The position numbers and the translations under genes are program-made. Source: Sphaerospermopsis torques-reginae ITEP-024 (lineage in GTDB: Bacteria > Cyanobacteriota > Cyanobacteriia > Cyanobacteriales > Nostocaceae). From it: DNA of 64,000 bases. The notes beneath the pieces are model-generated. The model ran no database searches. It saw only the letters and a list, made by a program, of their open reading frames with translations, and was not told the origin of the DNA. Shown one piece after another: positions 28,420 to 36,734 of this stretch; within the stretch, counting starts at the first letter, position 1, and each line of letters begins with the position of its first letter. Location of the stretch: positions 2,170,001 through 2,234,000 of the forward strand of contig NZ_CP080598.1 of the NCBI RefSeq assembly GCF_019598945.1. Direction: 5' to 3'.

Positions 28420-29136
28420 CTACCATGATATCCTACTGGTGGCTACGATCAATAGGGGGTGTAACCACCAGAACAAACCCACAAAAATGGCAACTCCCAA
28501 ATAAGCAGGACGAATAAATTCTTGCCATTTCAGAGATTGACGACCATCAAAAACTGCTTGAAAGGGAATAATTGAAGTGCGTTGTTTGACTACTTCAAAA
28601 GCTTCTCCATAGCGGTTGCTCAAACGGCGATCGCCATGCCAAACTCCAAACAAGTGATGTAGCACTAAACCCAAAGATGTAACAACAGTGAAGGTTGTAC
28701 CCAACCATAGCGTATGGGCAACACACCAAATAATTTGACCCACCATTTGCGGATGACGGGTAATACGAATGATACCTGTTTCATAAAGATGGACTTGGGG
28801 CTTTTGAATAGCCGCAATTTCTAGTAGATTGAAGGTAGCAGGATATAAAAATAAAAAGGAAATTGCTGATAGTACCCAAACTACTGGTTTCACACCTGGT
28901 ATATCCTGCACTTGCCACAGTTGCCAACCATCATAACGGTGATTAAAAAAGTAAGTAATTAAGATCACTGCTAAGGGTAAACTAACTAATGCAAACAAAA
29001 TGCGATACAACCTTGGTCCGATGTATTTTTCAGCCCAAGGACGCAAAGCAGCACCTCCGCTGTGGGCGATCGCAAAAACTAACTGTAACCCCAGTATCAC
29101 AAAATGACTGGTGGTGAACCAAGGACTAGACATCAT
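28420..29136 (-). CDS. NnrU family / Z-ISO-like membrane protein
   Basis: 238 aa, about six membrane helices. Signature stretches: FAIAHSGGAALRPW, GPRLYRILFALVSLPLA, TRHPQMVGQIIWCVAHTLWL and LFGVWHGDRRLSNRYGEAFE. NnrU proteins are the bacterial relatives of plant 15-cis-zeta-carotene isomerase (Z-ISO), a heme-dependent carotenoid enzyme. Some cyanobacteria carry a functional Z-ISO, so this could act in carotenoid isomerisation; His residues in SHF, AHS and RHP are candidate heme ligands. ATG 29136 is chosen over the GTG two codons upstream. Divergent from rbcR. Confidence 0.8.
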   Translation of the reverse strand: MMSSPWFTTSHFVILGLQLVFAIAHSGGAALRPWAEKYIGPRLYRILFALVSLPLAVILITYFFNHRYDGWQLWQVQDIPGVKPVVWVLSAISFLFLYPATFNLLEIAAIQKPQVHLYETGIIRITRHPQMVGQIIWCVAHTLWLGTTFTVVTSLGLVLHHLFGVWHGDRRLSNRYGEAFEVVKQRTSIIPFQAVFDGRQSLKWQEFIRPAYLGVAIFVGLFWWLHPLLIVATSRISW

Positions 29137-29142
29137 AGACAC

Positions 29143-29534
29143 AACTCAATTTCCGATGAAAAATTCAAAATTGAAAATAAAAGCAGCTAATATTGGTAAT
29201 TATCTTGACTAATAATCACTAGATGGTAAAAGCCAAGACAGTTGATTGCACCCTTAACAGTTTATACACAAGAGGATTTTTTGCAAGATGTTGTGTTAAT
29301 TTCTTTTTCAGATCACGTTTTTAAATGTCATATTTAAATGTCATAGCAGTTTTCAAGATCATTAGGAGCAGTGTATATTTTGGAATCTTTGTCAAACAAG
29401 AGTTTTCCAAAGCTGACTACTGACTACTGACTGCTGACAGCTATTACAATGCCATAAATCATGCCTAGCCCAAAAGCTATAGACCTTGATTTATTTTTAA
29501 AGCTGCTCCTTCCCAAGTTTGTGGGTTAAGCCTT
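29143..29534. other. Divergent promoter region nnrU-like / rbcR
   Basis: 392 bp, AT-rich. A TTTAAATGTCATATTTAAATGTCAT direct duplication lies about 29320-29343, and CTGACTACTGACTACTGACTGCTGAC heptamer-like repeats about 29413-29440. LysR regulators usually bind T-N11-A palindromes here, but I cannot single one out. Confidence 0.4.
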
Positions 29535-30554
29535 ATGTCTGACCTTCCTTTCACTTTAGATCAGTTACGCATTCTCAAAGCGATCGCACAAGAAGGGAGC
29601 TTCAAACGCGCCGCTGATAGTCTTTACGTCTCTCAACCAGCAGTGAGTTTACAGGTGCAAAATCTGGAACGCCAACTGGATGTCCCCTTATTTGATCGGG
29701 GTGGAAGACGCGCTCAGTTAACCGAAGCTGGACATCTACTCCTCAGTTACGGTGAAAAAATTCTCAGTCTGTGTCAAGAAACTTGTCGCGCTATTGAGGA
29801 TTTACAAAATCTTCAAGGTGGTACTTTAATTGTCGGTGCTTCTCAAACTACTGGTACTTACTTGTTACCGCGGATGATTGGGATGTTTCGTCAAAAATAT
29901 CCTGATGTGGCTGTACAACTTCACGTCCACTCTACCCGTCGTACAGCTTGGAGTGTGGCTAATGGACAAGTTGATTTAGCTATCATCGGTGGCGAGATTC
30001 CCGGTGAACTGGCTGAATCTTTGGAAATTGTTCCCTACGCTGAAGATGAACTGGCGCTGATTTTACCTACATTCCATCCCTTTGCTAAACTCGATACCAT
30101 TCAAAAAGAAGACCTATATAAATTACAATTCATTGCTCTTGACTCCCAATCTACGATCCGCAAAGTCATTGATCAGGTACTGGCACGCTGTGATATTGAT
30201 ACCAGACGTTTTAAATTTGAAATGGAACTAAATTCCATTGAAGCAATTAAAAATGCTGTGCAATCAGGTTTGGGGGCGGCTTTTGTTTCTACTTCGGCGA
30301 TCGCTAAAGAATTACAAATGGGTGTGCTACACTGTACCCCCATTGAAGGTGTGGTTGTCAAACGCACTCTTTGGCTGATTGTTAATCCTAATCGCTATCG
30401 CTCTAAAGCCGCAGAAGCCTTTAGTCAGGAAATTTTACCCCAGTTTGCTACCCCTGGATGGGATGGAGATGCGTTAAAATTATCACAAAAAAATCTGATG
30501 TTAAGTACATTAGAAATAGATACATCAACGTCTATTTCATCTGATCCAGAGTAA
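29535..30554 (+). CDS. rbcR: LysR-type regulator of RuBisCO operon (RbcR/Ycf30)
   Basis: 339 aa. The HTH ([40 protein letters not shown]) and effector domain ([40 protein letters not shown]) match cyanobacterial/plastid RbcR (Ycf30) closely as I recall it. RbcR activates RuBisCO and carbon-concentrating genes, sensing carbon metabolites. Its location near NDH-1 genes fits a carbon/energy neighbourhood. The Ser/Thr-rich tail after residue 310 is variable. Confidence 0.88.
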   Translation: MSDLPFTLDQLRILKAIAQEGSFKRAADSLYVSQPAVSLQVQNLERQLDVPLFDRGGRRAQLTEAGHLLLSYGEKILSLCQETCRAIEDLQNLQGGTLIVGASQTTGTYLLPRMIGMFRQKYPDVAVQLHVHSTRRTAWSVANGQVDLAIIGGEIPGELAESLEIVPYAEDELALILPTFHPFAKLDTIQKEDLYKLQFIALDSQSTIRKVIDQVLARCDIDTRRFKFEMELNSIEAIKNAVQSGLGAAFVSTSAIAKELQMGVLHCTPIEGVVVKRTLWLIVNPNRYRSKAAEAFSQEILPQFATPGWDGDALKLSQKNLMLSTLEIDTSTSISSDPE

Positions 30555-30646
30555 ATTTTTTGTCATTAGTCAGTAGTCAGTAGTCAAAGGTGTAGATAGC
30601 TAATGACTAATGACTCATGACTGGTGACTCATGACTCACAACTAAC

Positions 30647-32086
30647 ATGGAAGTTTACTGCACTCGTACCAACTGCCCCAGGCCAATCAACCATTTCGCG
30701 GATTTAGATGATGTTACAACTTTAAAAACTACTCAGCAAAAATACTGCATCAGTTGTGGTATGCCACTACTTTTAGATGGTCGTTATGTACCTACTCAGT
30801 TACTGGGTAAGGGAGGTTTTGGTGCTGCTTTTTTAGCACGCGATCGCCGTATTCCGGGAATGCGCTCCTGTGTGGTTAAGCAATTCCAACCTGCTGGGAA
30901 TTTAACACCTACTCAACTACAACTAGCACAACAACTCTTTGAACGAGAAGCAGAAGTTTTAGCGCAAATAGGCAATGAACATGAGCAAATTCCTGACTTA
31001 TTTGCTTTCTTCCCTGTCTCTGTCTCCAGTTTACCACCAGGAAAACAAGAGCAGTTTTTTTACCTCGTTCAAGAATATATTGATGGACAAAATCTAGAAG
31101 AAGAATTACTCCAAGAAGGTAAATTTTCAGAAATCGGAGTTACACAAATACTCACGGAAATTCTCCCAGTTCTCACTTTTATCCACGAAAAAGGCATTAT
31201 TCACAGAGATATTAAACCCTCTAACATTATGCGTCGTCGGGATGGTAAATTATTTCTGTTAGATTTTGGTGCTGTAAAACAAGTTGCTAATGTTCCTGGT
31301 GCTTCTACTGCTTCTACGGGCATCTATTCTATGGGTTTTGCACCACCAGAACAAATGTCAGGAAATCAAGTATTTCCCTCTACGGATTTATACGCTTTAG
31401 CTGTGACTGTGATTACTTTATTAACAGGACAGGAAGCTAGTAAACTTTTTGATTCCTATACTAATGAGTGGAAATGGCGGACACAAGTTACTGTTAATGA
31501 CAGACTAGCTGATATTTTAGACAAAATGCTGCTCCCTGCTGCTAATCAACGCTTTGAGTCAGCAGCAGAAGTTTTACAAGCTCTTTCTCCACCTGCTCCT
31601 AGTGTAATTCCTACAGCTTCACCTCCACAAATACAAACACCTCCATCAGTACCACAGGGACAAAAAATACAACCACATCCATCAACCCAACCTCCAACAC
31701 CAATACCACCACCACTAAAACCAATCCCACTACAACCAAAATTTGCTACTTGGGAATTATTAGCTGGGGCAGCTTTTAGCGGGTTTGAAGGAGCATTAAT
31801 AGCGATCGCCCTTTTCAGCTTACTCAACAACCCCATCATCACCTTGGCTATTTCAGTGGTAATTTTGAGTGGTTTAATCTTTGCTCAAACTAAACGCTGG
31901 TTGGAAAAATTTGACTTATTAATTATCCCTGCCATTACTTTGGCAATTATATTTTTTCTCCCCTTCTTACACCGTGGTATTGTTATTCAGAACGTGGTTA
32001 TTTTAGCATTGGCTTCAGCTTTAATAGCTATTGCTGTAACATCAATATTTCGTTTGATTTATAAATTAATATATTCAATAATTTAG
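30647..32086 (+). CDS. Membrane-anchored Ser/Thr protein kinase with N-terminal Cys motif
   Basis: 479 aa Hanks-type kinase. An N-terminal zinc-ribbon-like segment has four Cys (CTRTNC ... CISCG). The kinase domain follows: GKGGFGAAF glycine loop, CVVKQF lysine, HRDIKPSNIM (catalytic Asp188), DFGAVKQ (Asp206) and MGFAPPEQM. A Pro-rich linker (residues 310-365) leads to about four membrane helices. The Cys motif resembles that described for Synechocystis SpkB and may be redox-sensitive. The next gene, six bases after its stop in the longest reading and 53 bp with the chosen start, encodes a membrane-anchored binding protein, suggesting a sensor pair. Confidence 0.85.
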   Translation: MEVYCTRTNCPRPINHFADLDDVTTLKTTQQKYCISCGMPLLLDGRYVPTQLLGKGGFGAAFLARDRRIPGMRSCVVKQFQPAGNLTPTQLQLAQQLFEREAEVLAQIGNEHEQIPDLFAFFPVSVSSLPPGKQEQFFYLVQEYIDGQNLEEELLQEGKFSEIGVTQILTEILPVLTFIHEKGIIHRDIKPSNIMRRRDGKLFLLDFGAVKQVANVPGASTASTGIYSMGFAPPEQMSGNQVFPSTDLYALAVTVITLLTGQEASKLFDSYTNEWKWRTQVTVNDRLADILDKMLLPAANQRFESAAEVLQALSPPAPSVIPTASPPQIQTPPSVPQGQKIQPHPSTQPPTPIPPPLKPIPLQPKFATWELLAGAAFSGFEGALIAIALFSLLNNPIITLAISVVILSGLIFAQTKRWLEKFDLLIIPAITLAIIFFLPFLHRGIVIQNVVILALASALIAIAVTSIFRLIYKLIYSII

Positions 32087-32139
32087 ATATTTTGTTTTTT
32101 TTCAAAAGTCATTTAAAAAGTAAATTTAAGGACTCAATT

Positions 32140-33540
32140 ATGTTGCAAAAAGAAGTTAAAGTATTACTATTATCCTTATTGCTGACAAGTGCTGTACTGG
32201 GAATTGGTATATGGTTATTTTTACCGCTAACTAATCAGAAAACAAATAACAATAATCAATCAGAAACATCAGTTACAGAAAGGATTAGTTTTGGGGAAAA
32301 AATATTTAGCCCTGGTGAAGCTTCTCAACTTAAAGAAGATGGTGCTAAAGCAATAGGTAATAAAGATTATCTACAAGCGATCGCCAAATTTACAGCATCT
32401 CTAAAACTCAAACCCAACGATCCCGAAGCACTAATATATCTGAATAACGCCAGGATTGGATCTAGCAAAAACTCTACAAAAAACTATACAATTGTGGCAT
32501 CAGCCCCACTAGGAACAGACCCCAATGCTGGATTAGAAATTTTACGAGGTATCGCTCAAGCCCAAAATGAAATTAATACCAATGGAAAAATTAACGGAGC
32601 TTATTTAAAGGTAGGTATAGCTAACGATGATGATAAGCCAGAAATATCCAAACAAATCGCTGCTAACCTCGTCAAAAATCCAGAAGTATTAGGTGTCGTC
32701 TGCTGTAATACCAGCGATGCCACATTAACAGCAGGTACACTTTATAATTCTGGAAAACTTGTTGCTATTTCTCCTACTAGCACTTCTGTCAAAATTACCA
32801 ACTTTAGCCCCTACATTTTTAGAACAGTTCCCAGTGATTTTATAGCTGCTAGAACCTTAGCAAATTACATGGTGAAAAATCTCAATCAGAAAAAAGCAGC
32901 AGTTTTCTTTAATTCTCAAAGTGGCTATAGTCAGTCTCTGAAATCAGAGTTTGTTTCCTCTATGTTATTGGAAGGTGGAGAAGTATCTCAAGAATTTGAT
33001 TTATCCAAAGCCGATTTTAGTGCTGCTTCCAGTGTGAAACAAGCAACTGAACAAGGGGCGCAAGTATTAATGTTAGCTGCTGACACGGGAACTTTAGATA
33101 AAGCATTGCAAGTAGTTCAAGTAAATCAAAAGCGTCTGACATTACTAGGAGGAGATGATGTATATACACTAAAAACCTTAGAAATTGGCAGAGAACAAGC
33201 AGTAGGAATGGTATTAGCAGTTCCCTGGCATATTCAAGGTAATCCCAAATCGGAATTTCCCAAAACATCCCGAAAATTATGGGGTGCTGATGTGAGTTGG
33301 CGTACTGCCCTAGCCTATGATGCCACAAAAGCCTTGATTGCTGCCTTAGGAAAAGATCCCACCCGTTCTGGTATTCAAAAAACTCTTGTATCTCCTGGAT
33401 TTTCTGCTACAGGCGCTGCTGGTGAAATTCGCTTTTTACCATCAGGAGATAGAAACGCCTCAGTCCAACTTGTAAAAATTGTTCCTGGTAATCGTTCTCG
33501 TGCTGGGTATGATTTTGAGCCAATATCACCAAGCAATTGA
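32140..33540 (+). CDS. Membrane-anchored ABC-type substrate-binding protein with TPR
   Basis: 466 aa. It starts at ATG 32140 with an AAGGA ribosome binding site; the longer TTG-started frame lacks one. An N-terminal membrane anchor (VLLLSLLLTSAVLGIGIWLF) precedes one TPR-like unit (NKDYLQAIAKFTASLKLKPN). A type I periplasmic-binding (Leu/Ile/Val-like) fold follows (GLEILRGIAQAQNEINTNGK, GVVCCNTSDATLTAGTLYNS, SGYSQSLKSEF, SWRTALAYDATKALIAAL). No permease or ATPase gene is near, so it may serve as ligand sensor for the adjoining kinase rather than for transport. Confidence 0.8.
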   Translation: MLQKEVKVLLLSLLLTSAVLGIGIWLFLPLTNQKTNNNNQSETSVTERISFGEKIFSPGEASQLKEDGAKAIGNKDYLQAIAKFTASLKLKPNDPEALIYLNNARIGSSKNSTKNYTIVASAPLGTDPNAGLEILRGIAQAQNEINTNGKINGAYLKVGIANDDDKPEISKQIAANLVKNPEVLGVVCCNTSDATLTAGTLYNSGKLVAISPTSTSVKITNFSPYIFRTVPSDFIAARTLANYMVKNLNQKKAAVFFNSQSGYSQSLKSEFVSSMLLEGGEVSQEFDLSKADFSAASSVKQATEQGAQVLMLAADTGTLDKALQVVQVNQKRLTLLGGDDVYTLKTLEIGREQAVGMVLAVPWHIQGNPKSEFPKTSRKLWGADVSWRTALAYDATKALIAALGKDPTRSGIQKTLVSPGFSATGAAGEIRFLPSGDRNASVQLVKIVPGNRSRAGYDFEPISPSN

Positions 33541-33835
33541 AAATTGAAAATTAAGCAAGAAGTTCAGGAGTTAGGAGTCAGGAGTCAGAATATTTGGGAG
33601 CATCCCAAATGTGTAAGTTTATTTTTTTGGAATTTTGCAATTGATACAAAGCTTGATATGAATGAACCGCAAAAAACGCAAAGAACACAAAGTTAAGAGG
33701 TTTCAAGAGAGTTTTCGGTGTTGCTACCTCCTGCCTCCTTTTATGAGAATGTTTGCAAAAAAAATTAATACTTATCAACCCTAAATATTTCTATATCCAC
33801 CAAAAATGGTAATTTACTATGTCTCAAAAAAATGA
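33541..33835. other. Intergenic region with dispersed repeats
   Basis: It contains GAGTCAGGAGTCAG heptamers and a diverged copy (about 33660-33720) of the CGCAAAGGACGCAAAG-type repeat whose inverted counterpart is at 50400-50460. The stretch between the binding-protein gene and the PstS remnant shows no further gene. Confidence 0.5.
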
Positions 33836-34393
33836 ACCATTGGTTCTTGGTATATCTTTAACCCACTAAAATCCATATACACAGGCAAGATTAATAATTG
33901 GAATCAAGTGGGTGGACCCAATCTACCTATTAAGGCATTTACACGCCGAATTAGTGATGGTGGCACAGTTGAACTTTTTGTCCAAGACATTTTGGGTGGT
34001 CAAGCATTCAGTTCCCAAGTAGAGTTTGTTTCTACGACCACCCAAGCCTTAAAAAAGGTGGCTGATAGTCCTGGTGGCATCTATTACGCTTCTGCTCCAG
34101 AGGTTGTTCCTCAATGTTTGATTAAACCCTTACCTTTGGGACGCACGGCTGGGGAATACATTGCTCCCTATCAAGAACCATTGATTCTCCCTAATCAATG
34201 TCCTGAAAAACGGAATCAATTGAACATTCAGGCTTTTCAATCAGGAAAATACCCGATTACCCGGAATCTGTTTGTGGTGGTTAAACAGAATGGTCAAACT
34301 GAGGAGCAAGTCGGCGTTGCTTATGCTAACTTACTGCTAACAGAGCAGGGACAGGAACTAATTACCCAAACTGGGTTTGTTAAAATCCGCTGA
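33836..34393 (+). pseudogene. PstS-like phosphate-binding protein, 5'-truncated
   Basis: The open frame starts after a TGA at 33833 and enters mid-protein at IYTGKINNWNQVGG, a hallmark of PstS (the GKIxNWxxVGG segment). It continues with PIKAFTRRISDGGTVELFVQ, GGIYYASAPEV and a C-terminus QGQELITQTGFVKIR. The first 100-150 residues of a normal PstS domain are absent, and the only starts are internal (GTG 33908). Cyanobacterial kinases fused to PstS-like domains are known, so it may descend from a paralogue of the neighbouring kinase/binding-protein pair. Confidence 0.75.
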
Positions 34394-34464
34394 CACCTGC
34401 TAGTCATAGCTTCTAAAATTCCCAGAACCAGCTTAGACACTTCACTTGGCTTTGTGAATGTGTT

Positions 34465-35184
34465 TTAGTTGGCTCTGTTAATTGACTCTGCTGGCAAGCA
34501 AATCAGATTATCCCCTTGGGTGAGGATGAGTCCACGTTGACGCAATTTACCCATCAAGCGAGTAACTGTGACGCGGGTAGAACCAATGGCGCTACCAATT
34601 TGGGCATGGGTGAGAGGGAAAGGTAGGCAATAGCCGCGAATGACATCGGGATCGGTTTCGCTCATTGCCGGTTCTCCATATTCCTCAATCAATAAGGTGA
34701 GGAAACCTAGCAGTCGGTCAATTGTACGTCGTTGTCCTAAAGCACTTAGCCACAATAGCTTGCGCTGATGTTGATATCTAAAGGCATCCATGACTTCACG
34801 ACGGAAGTGAGGCCAGTTATCCAAATCATGCCAGTACATCCACAGCACCGCAGTTTGGTCAACGTGGGCGTAAGCTTGGAGTGTAAAGGGGGACTGAGCC
34901 ACGATTTCAAATGGTTGTCCTGCGCCCACAAAACCCAAAAAGGCTTCTTCAGGGGTTCTGTTAATGCGTCGAGATGTTAGCTGGCTGGCAGTAGCACTTA
35001 CTTGGGCTGTTCCTACCATGCGGATTGCACCTCTCTGCACTAAATACAGCAATCCGGGTCTGGCGGGAATGCGCTCATCTTTGCTGAAGGTGCGACAGCG
35101 GTAGTGTTCTTGCGCCCAGTCAAGAATTCGTTGCCAAGTTAAGAAAGGCCGTGATGCCTCGGAAAAAGAGGATTGAGATTGCAT
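34465..35184 (-). CDS. Crp/Fnr family transcription regulator
   Basis: 239 aa from ATG 35184 (a TTG ten codons upstream is the alternative). The C-terminal winged HTH is clear: FPLTHAQIGSAIGSTRVTVT followed by RLMGKLRQRGLI, the same recognition helix type as NtcA. The N-terminal cAMP-receptor-like beta barrel is divergent and lacks the cAMP phosphate-binding signature, so the ligand is unlikely to be cAMP. It is shared by many filamentous cyanobacteria as an uncharacterised regulator. Divergent from the DALR gene across 266 bp containing an 11-bp inverted repeat. Confidence 0.82.
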   Translation of the reverse strand: MQSQSSFSEASRPFLTWQRILDWAQEHYRCRTFSKDERIPARPGLLYLVQRGAIRMVGTAQVSATASQLTSRRINRTPEEAFLGFVGAGQPFEIVAQSPFTLQAYAHVDQTAVLWMYWHDLDNWPHFRREVMDAFRYQHQRKLLWLSALGQRRTIDRLLGFLTLLIEEYGEPAMSETDPDVIRGYCLPFPLTHAQIGSAIGSTRVTVTRLMGKLRQRGLILTQGDNLICLPAESINRAN

Positions 35185-35344
35185 AGTTAACAAAGAGCGT
35201 TCGGCTAAAAACAAAGACTAAATAAAAAGGTGCAAGGAGTGTCTTTGTGTTAACAGGGTAGGCTGAACACCCAACAGCGTCAGCCATCCAAAGTGTAGAA
35301 AGCGAATTTTGCCCTCTACTCTTTTGTTATACTTCTTACTGTAC

Positions 35345-35409
35345 AATGAGAGTAGTAAAGTTTACTAATCATTCATCGATTATTCATGAAATTTTATCCT
35401 ACTCTCATT
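35345..35409. promoter_or_regulatory. 11-bp inverted repeat in divergent promoter region
   Basis: Perfect arms AATGAGAGTAG (35345-35355) and CTACTCTCATT (35399-35409) with a 43-bp spacer, between the Crp/Fnr gene and the DALR gene. It could be a looped operator pair or a long leader hairpin for the DALR gene. Confidence 0.5.
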
Positions 35410-35480
35410 TTTCTTTACTTAGACTAAACTTCTATCTCAAGGTGGATGGAACAGGATAAAATCGTGATAACCGTAAAAGT

Positions 35481-36368
35481 TTGCTAAATAACTACGTGCA
35501 ACATTGGCTACTCTTTAAGAAGTATACCTCAATTAAACAAATAGTCCATATCCATTTAATAAATTTCCTCAGTGTTTATACTAAGGATGAGAAAATTCTA
35601 TGGATCAAAAAGGGAAAACTGCCTCTATATCAAGGTACAGATGGTAAAAAAATTTTATATATTTCTAGTGTAGCTTTGCAACTTTCTCCATCTGATAATT
35701 CAAAAGCGAAACATATTGTCAAGTCAATCGCTGCTTATTTAGCAACTTATGGCGAGATTTTTGACGTGAAAATTGTTCCTCCTGCTTTGATTCATATAGA
35801 ACTGATTGATTCTACTTTGGCAGTTTGGTTACATAATCTAACAGTCGGTGAAACTAGCTTAGAAGGAATTGGAGGTGGGGGAGATGGGGAGACGGGAAGA
35901 TGGCCAGATGGTGAGAATTACAACAATAAATTGTTTAAAATTCAATATGCCCATGCACGCTGCTGTTCATTATTGAGATTAGCTGATCGGGAGGGATTGA
36001 TTCAACTGATAGATAATAGTACAGAAGTGCTAGGTTTGCTGTCTACCCAACCGATACCTTGGCTAGACTGTGATCAAAAATTGCGTCTTTATCAAGGGGA
36101 TGAGGTGCGTCTGATGCACCTGTTGGTAAAAATGGTGGATGATTTGGTATTCCCTGATTCTAACACTTCAGTTAACTGGATGACAACTGCACTGAAATTG
36201 AGCGAAGCTTTTGAAAGTTTCTGGTGTAATTGTCGCATCTGGGGGGAAGTGAAAATTAATTCATTGGAGTTAGCTCAGGCTAGGTTAGGATTGCTGATTG
36301 TTACCCATTTGGTTTTAAGGTCTGTATTAGAAAGTAAATTGGCAGTTTTTGCGCCTGTGGAGTTGTGA
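35481..36368 (+). CDS. Stand-alone DALR anticodon-binding-domain protein
   Basis: 295 aa. The C-terminal 130 residues look like the DALR anticodon-binding domain of arginyl-tRNA synthetase (QYAHARCCSLLRLADREGLI, LLVKMVDDLVFP, ALKLSEAFESFWCNCRIWGE, ARLGLLIVTHLVLRSVLESK). The N-terminal part resembles the ArgRS additional domain region but has no class I catalytic HIGH/KMSKS motifs. It is a known cyanobacterial orphan family of unknown function. The 35481 start is TTG and poorly supported. A Gly/Asp-rich insertion (GIGGGGDGETGRWPDGENYN) is encoded by a low-complexity GGGGAGATGG repeat. Confidence 0.7.
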   Translation: MLNNYVQHWLLFKKYTSIKQIVHIHLINFLSVYTKDEKILWIKKGKLPLYQGTDGKKILYISSVALQLSPSDNSKAKHIVKSIAAYLATYGEIFDVKIVPPALIHIELIDSTLAVWLHNLTVGETSLEGIGGGGDGETGRWPDGENYNNKLFKIQYAHARCCSLLRLADREGLIQLIDNSTEVLGLLSTQPIPWLDCDQKLRLYQGDEVRLMHLLVKMVDDLVFPDSNTSVNWMTTALKLSEAFESFWCNCRIWGEVKINSLELAQARLGLLIVTHLVLRSVLESKLAVFAPVEL

Positions 36369-36370
36369 TT

Positions 36371-36412
36371 GGTGACTGGTGACTGGTGATTGGTGATTGG
36401 TGACTGGTGACT
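36371..36412. repeat. STRR array, 6 x GGTGAYT
   Basis: Six heptamers alternating GGTGACT and GGTGATT beginning three bases after the DALR stop codon; the last coding bases (GTGATT) are in phase with the array. Confidence 0.9.
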
Positions 36413-36502
36413 GGGGAGAATAAGATATTACTCCTTGATCTCCTGACTCCTGACTCCTTCCTGCCTCCTGAGACTGCAATTGAAAAAATTTGACTGTAGC
36501 TA

Positions 36503-36531
36503 TTGACGTGATCTGACTCCTGGGATATATT
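36503..36531 (+). promoter_or_regulatory. Sigma-70-type promoter of candidate small RNA
   Basis: TTGACG (36503-36508), a 17-bp spacer and TATATT (36526-36531): near-consensus -35 and -10 boxes at optimal spacing, with no ORF behind them. The predicted start of transcription is about 36537-36539. Confidence 0.65.
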
Positions 36532-36536
36532 AGCTG

Positions 36537-36602
36537 GTGTGTGAGGAGCGAACCAGCAAGGACACCGAGACGAAACACGGCCAGTCGTCGGTGTTCTTTC
36601 TG
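36537..36602 (+). ncRNA. Candidate small RNA, about 65 nt
   Basis: The predicted transcript begins GGUGUGUGAGGAGCGAACCA. It contains a 6-bp stem GCUGGU/ACCAGC around the GUGUGAGGAGCGA loop if transcription starts slightly upstream. It ends in an 11-bp stem (36558-36568 with 36588-36598, one G-U pair) followed by UUCUUUC. Composition is clearly more GC-rich than the STRR/AT-rich surroundings. The reverse complement of its 5' part contains CTCCTCACAC, similar to the conserved core of Yfr1, but on the opposite strand, so this is not simply Yfr1. Not matched to a known family. Confidence 0.55.
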
Positions 36603-36632
36603 ATGTTTGGGTAGAAGTCAGGAGTCAGGGAA

Positions 36633-36716
36633 ATTTTAGATTTTAGATTTTAGATTTTAGATTTTAGATTGAAATTAAGAAAAATAATCCAAAATCCAAA
36701 ATCCAAAATCCAAAAT
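36633..36716. repeat. STRR arrays, 5 x ATTTTAG and 4 x CCAAAAT
   Basis: ATTTTAG heptamers at 36633-36667 and CCAAAAT heptamers at 36689-36716, both between the candidate small RNA and the HAD gene. A similar pairing is found at 46100-46130 and 62712-62765. Confidence 0.9.
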
Positions 36717-36734
36717 AGAACCCCCAGTCACCTG

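Noticed and set aside
33908-34393. Intact 161-aa PstS-like protein starting at GTG 33908
   Set aside because: The conserved GKINNWNQVGG motif begins upstream of that codon, so the start is internal and the gene is 5'-truncated.
36537-36602. Yfr1 gene on the minus strand
   Set aside because: The CTCCTCACAC core is present on that strand, but promoter boxes and the terminator U-tract lie on the plus strand and the Yfr1 core's first base differs.
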